Positions 10,332 to 17,635 of a stretch of DNA of 64,000 nt are shown here, piece after piece; positions within the stretch are counted from its first letter, which is position 1, and the number at the start of each line of letters is the position of its first letter. Where the stretch lies: the NCBI GenBank assembly GCA_016177705.1, contig JACOUT010000011.1, positions 124,001 through 188,000 of the forward strand, read 5' to 3'. Both the position numbers and the translations under genes were made by a program. Below the pieces are notes generated by a model. It saw nothing but the letters and a program-made list of their open reading frames with translations, did no database searches and had not been told where the DNA came from. This stretch comes from Deltaproteobacteria bacterium. Lineage in GTDB: Bacteria > Myxococcota > UBA727 > VGSZ01.

Positions 10332-12395
10332 ATGACTACCGTCCGACCCCCGCACGTCGTCGTCGCCGCCGCCCTCGCCCTCTCGGCCGGCGCCTGCGTC
10401 ACGGGCGCGGGCGGGCAGGGCGCCGGCGCGGCCGTCTCCGATCTCGGGCAGGTCGCGCGCCTGGAGCAGGAGCGCGCGCCTGCTGTGCAACTGGCCGCGT
10501 TCGCCACCGCGGACGACCCCGCAGTCGCACGCCGCGCCGTTTTGGCGCTCGCCCGCCTCGAGCGGCGCGATGCCACGGCCCCCCTGGTGACCGCGCTCTC
10601 GTCGGCCGACGCCGGCGTGCGCGCCACCGCCGCCTTCGGTCTGGGGCAGCTCGACCTCGCGCTCGACGACAAGCTGGACGCGCACAAGGCCGACCGCGGC
10701 CGCGCCGAGCAGGCGCTGCTGGCCGCGCTCGCCGCCGAGGCAGATCCCGAGGTGCGACGCGCCGTGGTGCGGGCGCTCGGCCGCGTCGCCGACCAGGCCG
10801 GGCTCGACGCGCTCATCCGCGTAGCCGCCGCCGACGGGCCGCTGCGCGCCGAAGCGCTGACCGCGCTCGGCGTGAGCGGGGCGCGCCGCAAGGCCTCGCG
10901 CGGCACCGACGCGGCGCTGTTGGCGGCCATCGCGGCCGGGCTGGCGTCGACCGACGACGCCGTGCGCGCCGGCGCCGCCTACGCGCTCTTTCGTCAGAAG
11001 GCCACGGCGCCGCTCGACGCGCTCGCGACTGCATGGAACAGCAAGGACGCCCAAGTGCGCATCTTCCTCGCGCGCGCGGCGTCGAGCCAGGAGCCCGCCG
11101 TGGCCGCGCGCCTGGTCGAGCTCGGCCTCGCCGACCCGGACTGGCGCGTTCGGATCGAAGCGGTACGGGAGGCGGTGCGATCGGCCGGCAGCAAGAACGG
11201 CGAGGTCGCCGGCCTGGCGCGCGCGCTCGAGACGGCGCTCGCCGAGGTGGGCGAGGGCACGCCGGCGGCGCACGTGGCGCGCGAGGCGTGCTTGGCGCTG
11301 GCGGCGAGCGCAGCCGCGCCAGCCGAGCTGGCGCCGCGGCTGCGCGCGGCCGCCGCCGCGCTCGCCGCCAAGGGACCACCGCTGAAGGCCGTAGCGTGCG
11401 CCTGCGCCGCCGCGCTCGACGCCGTCGAGCCCGAAGAGGGAGCGCTCGCCCGCTGCGGCGCGCGCGGCACCGAGCTGGCGCGCTTCGACGTGCTGCGCGT
11501 CGCGCGCGCGCGCGTCTCGGCCAAGGAGCGGGCGCACGTGCTCGCGCAGCAGCTCACCTCCACCGACCTCAAGGTGCGCATGAGCGCCGCGGCCGCGCTC
11601 ATCGACGACGGCAGCGAGGCCGCGCTCGAGGCCGCGGCGGCGGCGCTCGCGGGCGAGACGGACGTGGGTGTCATCAGCACGCTACTCGAGCCCTTCGCGG
11701 AGCCCGGCGCCAGCGAGCCCTTCTCGGACGCCACCTTGTTCGCGCTGGTGGAGCGCCTGCGCCCCGCGACGACGTTCGAGGGCGCGGAGCCGCTGGTGTC
11801 GCTCGCCCGCATCGCGCGCGGCCGCGACAGTCCCACCGCCGCGGCCGTGGTGGCGACGCTCAAGGAGCACACCGAGCCGCGCGTGCGGGACGCGGCGGCC
11901 GGCGTCGCGGCCGGCGATCGGGCGCCCGGGCCGCGCGCCTCGGTGATCGCGGCGCCGTCGGTCGACGAGCTGCCCGCGCAGGCCGAGCTGGTGACCAGCC
12001 GCGGCACCGTCACCATCGCGTTCGCGCGCGAGCTGGCGCCGGCCACCGTGGCCAACTTCGTCGCGCTCGCGCGCGCCAAGGTCTACGACGGCACGCCCTT
12101 CCACCGCGTCATCGCCGACTTCGTCTCGCAAGGCGGCGACCACGCGCGCGGCGACGGCGCCGGCGGCCCCGGCTACACGGTCGCGTGCGAGAACAGCGAC
12201 GCCCCCTACCTGCGCGGCGCCGTCGGCATGGCGCACGCCGGCAAAGACACGGGCGGCTCGCAGTTCTTCCTCACCCACTCCTGGCAGCCCCACCTCGACG
12301 GGCGCTACACGCTGTTCGCCAACGTCACGAGCGGGCTCGAGGTGATGGACGCGCTGCAGCCCGACGACGTGCTGGTGCGCGTCGTCCTCCCCTGA
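10332..12395 (+). CDS. HEAT-repeat lipoprotein with C-terminal cyclophilin-type peptidyl-prolyl isomerase domain
   Basis: The product is 687 aa. The N-terminus is a signal sequence with a relaxed lipobox (ALSAGAC). Residues about 45-520 are Ala-rich helical pairs of HEAT type, with repeated units such as ADAGVRATAAFGLGQL, DPEVRRAVVRALGRV and TDLKVRMSAAAALIDD. From about residue 550 a cyclophilin domain follows: TSRGTVTIAFARELAPATV, YDGTPFHRVIADFVSQGG, then GAVGMAHAGKDTGGSQFFLTH and HLDGRYTLFANV. The FHRV Arg and the QFF segment keep the catalytic core. It probably folds exported proteins, with the HEAT solenoid as a client or partner scaffold. A structured intergenic palindrome follows the stop. 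Confidence 0.85.
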   Translation: MTTVRPPHVVVAAALALSAGACVTGAGGQGAGAAVSDLGQVARLEQERAPAVQLAAFATADDPAVARRAVLALARLERRDATAPLVTALSSADAGVRATAAFGLGQLDLALDDKLDAHKADRGRAEQALLAALAAEADPEVRRAVVRALGRVADQAGLDALIRVAAADGPLRAEALTALGVSGARRKASRGTDAALLAAIAAGLASTDDAVRAGAAYALFRQKATAPLDALATAWNSKDAQVRIFLARAASSQEPAVAARLVELGLADPDWRVRIEAVREAVRSAGSKNGEVAGLARALETALAEVGEGTPAAHVAREACLALAASAAAPAELAPRLRAAAAALAAKGPPLKAVACACAAALDAVEPEEGALARCGARGTELARFDVLRVARARVSAKERAHVLAQQLTSTDLKVRMSAAAALIDDGSEAALEAAAAALAGETDVGVISTLLEPFAEPGASEPFSDATLFALVERLRPATTFEGAEPLVSLARIARGRDSPTAAAVVATLKEHTEPRVRDAAAGVAAGDRAPGPRASVIAAPSVDELPAQAELVTSRGTVTIAFARELAPATVANFVALARAKVYDGTPFHRVIADFVSQGGDHARGDGAGGPGYTVACENSDAPYLRGAVGMAHAGKDTGGSQFFLTHSWQPHLDGRYTLFANVTSGLEVMDALQPDDVLVRVVLP

Positions 12396-12400
12396 AGGTC

Positions 12401-12512
12401 CATCGCAAAATCGGCTGCGGCTGCGTTGGCCGACTTCGGCGCTTGCTCACATACGATGAGTATGCTCGCTTCGCGCCTCGTCGGCCGCCTTGCCTCGCTC
12501 GATTTTGCGATG
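12401..12512. repeat. 112-base imperfect palindrome with nested stems
   Basis: Outer arms are perfect 13-base inverted repeats (12401-12413, CATCGCAAAATCG, against 12500-12512). Inside them, GGCCGA and TCGGCC segments pair, and at the centre CATAC and GTATG flank a GATGA loop. The outer arms are AT-richer than the surroundings. It fills nearly all of the gap between the cyclophilin and carbamoyltransferase genes. No T-run follows, so a simple intrinsic terminator is unlikely. It could be a structured leader RNA for the downstream gene or a dispersed repeat element. Confidence 0.6.
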
Positions 12513-12529
12513 TCCCTTGAGAGGTCCTC

Positions 12530-13468
12530 GTGCAGCACCTGCGCACCACCTTCGACATCCCCGATCGCGCGACCCTCGAGCGCCTGCTGCATCGCGCGCA
12601 GCACTTGAAGCGCCGGCGCGCCGAGCGAAGGCTCGCACCCACGCTGTCCGGTCGCGTCGTCGGCATGCTGTTCGAGAAGGCGTCGACGCGCACGCGGCCG
12701 AGCCTGGAGGCGGGCGTAGCGCTGCTCGGCGGCGCCACCGTGGTGCTGCACGCGCGCGACGCGCATGCGCTCGGCGAGGAGCACGAGCCGCTGCGCGACG
12801 CCGCGCGCGTGCTCGGCAGCTACGTCGATGCGCTGGTAGCGCGCATGCGAAGCCACGCCGACCTCGAGGAGCTGGCGCGGCACGCGCGCGTGTCGGTGGT
12901 GAACGGACAAAGCGAGCTCGACCACCCCTGCCAGGTGGTCACCGACCTGTTCACGGTCTTCGAGCGCAAGGAGCGGCCATTCGAGACGCGCTGGGCCTAC
13001 GTCGGCGAGGCGCGCGGCACCGCCAATGGGCTGGTCGCGCTGGCGGCGCTCACCGGCATCGAGCTGGCGATGGCGCTGCCCGAGGGCAGCGCGCTCGACG
13101 CGCAGACGTTGGCCCGCGCGCGCGCTGCCGGCGCGCGCGTTACGGTCGGCCACGACCCGCAGGCGGCGGTGCGCGACGCCGGTGTCGTCTCCACCGAGGC
13201 GTGGACCTCACTGAGCGCGCTCGAGCCATCGGCGCGCGCCGCTCGCGTGGCGGCGCTGACACCCTTGCAGGTGAACGACGCGCTCTTGTCGCACGCCGCC
13301 GACGACGCGGTGGTGCTGCACCCGCTGCCGGCGCGCCGCGGCCAGGAGATCACCGACGACGCGCTTGAGGGCATGCGCTCGGTCGCCTTCCAGCAGGCCG
13401 GCAACCGGCTGTGCGTGCAGCAGGCGCTGCTCGAGTGGCTGCTCGGCGTCCCCGCCGAGGCCGCCTAG
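12530..13468 (+). CDS. Ornithine carbamoyltransferase-like protein with altered substrate loops
   Basis: Carbamoyltransferases join carbamoyl phosphate to an amino group; ornithine carbamoyltransferase makes citrulline in arginine synthesis. The 312-residue product has the family length and both carbamoyl-phosphate motifs: STRTR at 52-56 and HPCQ at 132-135, plus the EHEPLRDAARVLGSY segment. The amino-acceptor side differs. Where the family usually has a D-x-W-x-SMG loop this protein reads TEAWTSLS (222-229), and the usual HCLP is HPLP (264-267), losing the conserved Cys. It may use another acceptor or be a divergent ArgF. Its ATG lies 17 bases after the palindrome. Membership of the superfamily is firm; the substrate is not. 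Confidence 0.8.
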   Translation: MQHLRTTFDIPDRATLERLLHRAQHLKRRRAERRLAPTLSGRVVGMLFEKASTRTRPSLEAGVALLGGATVVLHARDAHALGEEHEPLRDAARVLGSYVDALVARMRSHADLEELARHARVSVVNGQSELDHPCQVVTDLFTVFERKERPFETRWAYVGEARGTANGLVALAALTGIELAMALPEGSALDAQTLARARAAGARVTVGHDPQAAVRDAGVVSTEAWTSLSALEPSARAARVAALTPLQVNDALLSHAADDAVVLHPLPARRGQEITDDALEGMRSVAFQQAGNRLCVQQALLEWLLGVPAEAA

Positions 13469-13619
13469 CCCACACCGACGTACGGGGATCGGGATCGGGG
13501 GGTGACGCCGGCCGCCGCGTCCGGGCGCGCCTGCTCCGACCCCGCGCGCCCTGCTGAAACGATCGTGCTGCTTGGGCGTCAATATGGACGAGCGTCCGAT
13601 TGCGCTCGAGGGCTGCAAG

Positions 13620-14105
13620 ATGAGCGACCTTTACCCACCACCCTCGCCCGAGCGGCCGCACAGCCGCCTGGCGGCGCTGCAGGCCGAGATCGACCGGGCG
13701 CGTCGCGAGCTCGCGGAGGCCTGGGAGGGGGCGTCGAGCGCGGATCGGATCTTCGCGGTCGACCGCCTGCTGCGAGAGGACGGCCTGCACGCCGACGCGG
13801 GGGCACGCTTGGCCGCGTTGCACGCGCGCGTGCGCGACGCTTGGGTGGAGGCGCGCGTCTCGGGCCTGTCGGCCGCGGGCACGGCGGCGCGGCAGGCCGC
13901 GCTGCGCTTGCTGCTCGCCGAGCGTGAGCTCGATGCGCTGCTCGAGGCGTCTGGCTTGTTCGAGCCGCTGTTCCTCGCGGCCGAGGGCTTCTTGCGACGC
14001 GTGCCGGCGGCCCGCGGGCGCTCGCTCAAGGAGCTGACGCGCGAGCGCGAGCGCGAGTTGGAGCGACAGGTGCACTTCGTGCCCGCGCACGGTGGCGCCG
14101 CCTGA
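13620..14105 (+). CDS. Hypothetical coiled-coil-like protein, 161 aa
   Basis: After a Pro-rich N-terminus (MSDLYPPPSPERP) the protein is almost wholly helical and charged, with heptad-like Leu/Ala spacing (LAALQAEIDRARRELAEAWEG, LRLLLAERELDALLE). It ends in a highly charged RERERELERQ helix. No signal peptide is seen. The ATG at 13620 has a GAGGG eight bases upstream; in-frame ATGs at 13572 and 13584 are alternatives. It lies 65 bases before the membrane/zinc-ribbon gene on the same strand. No family is recognised. Confidence 0.6.
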   Translation: MSDLYPPPSPERPHSRLAALQAEIDRARRELAEAWEGASSADRIFAVDRLLREDGLHADAGARLAALHARVRDAWVEARVSGLSAAGTAARQAALRLLLAERELDALLEASGLFEPLFLAAEGFLRRVPAARGRSLKELTRERERELERQVHFVPAHGGAA

Positions 14106-14170
14106 CCCGTTGGGGGCAGCGGACGGTCGCGGCTTTGCCGTGCCCGTCGCCGACGTGGTAACCGGAGCGT

Positions 14171-16414
14171 GTGACGCCGTGCGCACGTGGCTGTGGTTGG
14201 CTGCTCGGGGCGGTGCTGCTTGCGCTGCTGGCGCCGGCCGGGGGCGCCGGCGCCCAGCGTGAGTTCGTCGAGGAGGTCGAGCCGAAGAAGCAGGTCGACC
14301 TCGACGACGTGGACCTCGACGCTCCGGACGTCGGTGCCAAGCCAACGGACCCGAAGAAGAAGCCGCCGGATCCAGCCAAGCCGGCGGATCCGCCAAAGCC
14401 GGGAGAGCCCACCAAGCCCGGCGAGCCGGCCAAGCCCGTCGACGGCAAGCCGGGCGAGCCGGCGAAGCCGGGCGACCCCGGCAAGCCCGCGGAGCCAGCA
14501 AAGCCGGCTGACGGCCTGCCCGCCGTGCCGCCGCCGCCGCCGCCCTCAGAGCTCGGCCAGGTGCGCGTGCTCGAGACCTCGTACGCCGCCTTGCTCGAGA
14601 AGTGGGACGTGCGCGCCGGCAGCGCACGCAAGGGCGAGCAGGCGCGCGCACGGGCGCAGCTCGTCGAGGTGCGCGAGGCGTTGAAGGACTTCGGCGTGCA
14701 GGGGGTGCCCGGCGCCTTCCACGCCTCGGGCGTCGCCACCGCGCTCGTGCGCGAGAGCAGGCGCGCGCTCGACGACGGCGGCCTGGACGACGCCATGGCG
14801 CTGGTCGAGGCCGCCGAGGCGGCCGACGCCGACCTGCCGCTCGTGCCCACCATGAGCGCGCGCATCAAGTGGAGCACGGGCGACATCGGCGGCACCGTCA
14901 ACGCCCTCCTCGCCGCCGCCAAGCTGCACCGCCACGACCCGCTGGCGCTGTCGCAGCTCGGCGCGCGCGCGCTGGCGGTGGTGTGGCTCGCCGCCTTCGC
15001 GGCGCTGGCGCTGCTCGCGCTGTGCGTCGGACTGCCGGCGCTGCGCTACGCCAGCTTCGACGTCGTGCTCGCGCTGCCCAAGGGTGCGGCGCAGGGTCAG
15101 ATCTGGCTGCTGCTCGCCATGCTCGGGTTCGCCCCGCTGGTGGTCGGCGGCGGCCCGCTCTTGGGCGCGTTGTGGCTGGTGACGCTCGCCTGGCTGCACC
15201 TGCCGGGGCGAGCGCGCGGCGTGGCGCTGGTGCTCGGCGCCGTCATGGTGACTACCCCGTTTGCGCTCGACTTCGCGTCTCGCCTGTACGGCTACGCCGG
15301 CTCGCGCGCGGATCTTGCGCACCGCGCCCTCTACGACGTGAGCGGCGAGCCGGAGCGCGCGCGGCTGCGAGCGCGTCCCGCCGACGCGCTCGATCTGTGG
15401 GAGCAGGCGGCGCTCGCCTACCAGGCCAAGCGCGAGGGCCGGCTCGACGAGGCGGCGACGCGCCTGGCCGCGCTGCTCGAGCGACACCCCGAGGCGTCCT
15501 TCGCGCGCGCCGAGCTCGGCGTCGTGCGCGCGGTGCAGGGCGATCACGAGGGCGCGGTGGTCGAGCTCGGCAAGGCTGCGAGCGCGGACGCGCGCTTGGT
15601 CGCCGCCACCTTCAACACCTCCGTGCTGCAGTTCCGCCTCGGCAACACCGACAAGGCCGAGGCGGCGGTGCGTGCGCTGCCCGAGAGCGCGCGTCCCGTG
15701 ATCGAGGCGTTTCGCGTCGCCACCTTCCGCGCGCCCGACGCGGTCATCGCGCAGAACCGCGCCTTCGTCGACGTCTACCCGCCGCCTCTCGACGCCTTGC
15801 GTGCGGGCTTGGCGGACGAGGAGCTCGGGCGCGAGCTCGAGGCGGAGCTGGCGCGCGGCTTGACCTTCGGCCAGACCGGCGAGCGCGCGCTCGTCGTGTG
15901 CGGCGCCTTCCCGCTCGTGTGGCTCGTGTTGCTCGCGCTGCGCAAGCGCCTTGCCCCCGCGCAGGCGTGCGTGCGCTGCGGCTCGCCGGCCAGCTCGCGC
16001 ATCGACGACAAGGACGTGCCTGCAGATATCTGCGGCCAGTGCTTCCACGCCTTCGTCTCCACCCGCTCGCGCATCGACGCCGCCGTCAAGCTGCGGAAGG
16101 AGCGGCAGATCATGCTGCGCGGACGCCGGCGGTCCCGCACCGTTCGTGTGCTGTCGCTCGTCTGTCCCGGTGCCGGCCACCTGGTTGCGGGTGCTGCCGC
16201 GCGCGGCGCGCTGCTGTCGTTCTTGTGGGCGGCGTGCGGCGTGACGGCGTGCTTCGTCGTCGGCCTGGTGCCCATGCCGCGCCTCGACGGGCCCTGGGGC
16301 ACCACCCCCGGCCTCGTCGTCGTCGGCGCGGTGGCTGGCGTGGTCTGGCTGACGGCGCAGTGGTCGGCGTGGGGCCTGGCCGACGACCTGTCCGTGCGCG
16401 GGCGGGGGAGGTAG
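14171..16414 (+). CDS. Large membrane protein with Pro-Lys-rich linker, TPR-like region and zinc ribbon
   Basis: The 747-residue product begins at GTG with a signal peptide (LLGAVLLALLAPAGGAGA). Residues about 55-125 are a low-complexity linker with repeated KPGEPAKP-type units. A helical region follows, then hydrophobic segments near 275-370 (including VWLAAFAALALLALCVGL). A TPR-like region at about 400-560 includes LYDVSGEPERARLRARP and EGRLDEAATRLAALLERHPEAS. Near 600 there is a zinc ribbon (CVRCG ... ICGQC), then a basic stretch and two or three more membrane segments. The neighbouring DUF4388 gene starts 2 bases after its stop, so the two are surely co-transcribed. The architecture suggests a membrane sensor or assembly factor; no precise role can be given. 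Confidence 0.7.
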   Translation: MTPCARGCGWLLGAVLLALLAPAGGAGAQREFVEEVEPKKQVDLDDVDLDAPDVGAKPTDPKKKPPDPAKPADPPKPGEPTKPGEPAKPVDGKPGEPAKPGDPGKPAEPAKPADGLPAVPPPPPPSELGQVRVLETSYAALLEKWDVRAGSARKGEQARARAQLVEVREALKDFGVQGVPGAFHASGVATALVRESRRALDDGGLDDAMALVEAAEAADADLPLVPTMSARIKWSTGDIGGTVNALLAAAKLHRHDPLALSQLGARALAVVWLAAFAALALLALCVGLPALRYASFDVVLALPKGAAQGQIWLLLAMLGFAPLVVGGGPLLGALWLVTLAWLHLPGRARGVALVLGAVMVTTPFALDFASRLYGYAGSRADLAHRALYDVSGEPERARLRARPADALDLWEQAALAYQAKREGRLDEAATRLAALLERHPEASFARAELGVVRAVQGDHEGAVVELGKAASADARLVAATFNTSVLQFRLGNTDKAEAAVRALPESARPVIEAFRVATFRAPDAVIAQNRAFVDVYPPPLDALRAGLADEELGRELEAELARGLTFGQTGERALVVCGAFPLVWLVLLALRKRLAPAQACVRCGSPASSRIDDKDVPADICGQCFHAFVSTRSRIDAAVKLRKERQIMLRGRRRSRTVRVLSLVCPGAGHLVAGAAARGALLSFLWAACGVTACFVVGLVPMPRLDGPWGTTPGLVVVGAVAGVVWLTAQWSAWGLADDLSVRGRGR

Positions 16415-16416
16415 CC

Positions 16417-17628
16417 ATGGCGCTGCGCGGCACGCTCGCCGACTTCGGCCTGCCCGACATCTTCCAGTTGGTGGGGCACCAGCAGAAGACCGGCGTGTTG
16501 TTGCTCAAGGACCGCGAGCTGGAGGTGCGCATCTCCTTTGTCGAGGGCAACGTCGTCAAGGCGGAGCAGTCCTCGCGCGATCGCTCTGAGCTGCTCGGCA
16601 GCTTGCTGGTGCGCGGCGGCGTCATCACCAACCCCCAGCTCGAGGCCGCGCTGGCGACACAGCAGCGCACGTTGCGCCGCCTCGGCGACATCCTGATCGA
16701 GATGGGCGTGGCCGACCGCCCGACCATCAAGGAGTTCGCGCGCCTCCAGACCACCGAGACCATCTACCGGCTCTTCATGTGGCGGAAGGGCACCTACGAG
16801 TTCACCGCCGCGCCCGTCGACTACGACGAGCAGAGCTACGAGCCCATCCGCGCGGAGAACCTCCTGATGGAGGGCTTCCGCATGGTCGACGAGTGGCCGT
16901 CGGTGCGGAAGGTGGTGCCGTCTTCGCGCTGCTCGTTCGTGGTGCTGAAGGACGTGCCGCCGCAGAAGCAGGACGACGGCGGCAAGGAAGACCTGCTCGC
17001 CGGCATGCACGAGGCCTTCGCCGACGAGTCGGCAGAGGCGCCGGCGCCACCGCCGCGCGAGGTCGGCTCGGCCGAGCGCCGCGTGTTCCCGCTGGTGACG
17101 CCGGCGCGCACGGTGCAGGACATCATCGACCTGTCGCGCCTCGGCGAATTCGAGACCAGCAAGGCGCTCGCGACGTTGGTGCGCACCGGCTACCTGCGGG
17201 TGGTGCTGCCCCAGGTCGAGGAGCAGAAGCCCGACGAGGAGCCATTCTCGCTGCGTCGCGCCTGGGGCGGCGTCGCGCCGGTGCTGATCCGCGTGGCGGT
17301 CTACGCGGTAGTGGCGGCGGCCATCGGTGGCGTGGTCCACCTGTCGTCGCGCATGGAGGGCGGTTTGCTCGCGTCCCGTGCCGTGGTGGTGCGGCGCGCA
17401 GCGCTGCAGGACGAGACCGGCGACCTGGCGCGGCTGAAGGTCGAGCGCGCGCTCGAGGTGTTCAGGCTCGCCGAGGGGCGGTGGCCGAGCACGCTCGACG
17501 AGCTGCTCGAGCGCGGCTTGGTGCAGGAGCGCGATCTGCGCTTCCCTTACCGCGAGCGCTACGCCTACCGGCTGGCGCCGGCCGCCGACGGCACGCAAAG
17601 CGCCGCGCTCGCGCTGCCGCTATGGTAG
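16417..17628 (+). CDS. DUF4388 (PATAN-type) protein with one membrane segment
   Basis: The first 100 residues match DUF4388/PATAN-type proteins of gliding and signalling systems: MALRGTLADFGLPDIFQLVG, KTGVLLL, then a VRISFVEGNVVKAE strand pair. A second part (ELLGSLLVRGGVITNPQLE, RRLGDILIEMG) resembles the GspE N-terminal helical module of type IV pilus ATPases. After an acidic linker comes a winged-helix-like RTVQDIIDLSRLGEFETSKALATL. One membrane segment at about 290 (VLIRVAVYAVVAAAIGGVVHL) leads to a short outside domain. It probably works as a signalling adaptor with the membrane protein encoded just upstream. Confidence 0.8.
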   Translation: MALRGTLADFGLPDIFQLVGHQQKTGVLLLKDRELEVRISFVEGNVVKAEQSSRDRSELLGSLLVRGGVITNPQLEAALATQQRTLRRLGDILIEMGVADRPTIKEFARLQTTETIYRLFMWRKGTYEFTAAPVDYDEQSYEPIRAENLLMEGFRMVDEWPSVRKVVPSSRCSFVVLKDVPPQKQDDGGKEDLLAGMHEAFADESAEAPAPPPREVGSAERRVFPLVTPARTVQDIIDLSRLGEFETSKALATLVRTGYLRVVLPQVEEQKPDEEPFSLRRAWGGVAPVLIRVAVYAVVAAAIGGVVHLSSRMEGGLLASRAVVVRRAALQDETGDLARLKVERALEVFRLAEGRWPSTLDELLERGLVQERDLRFPYRERYAYRLAPAADGTQSAALALPLW

Positions 17629-17635
17629 GCGGGAC

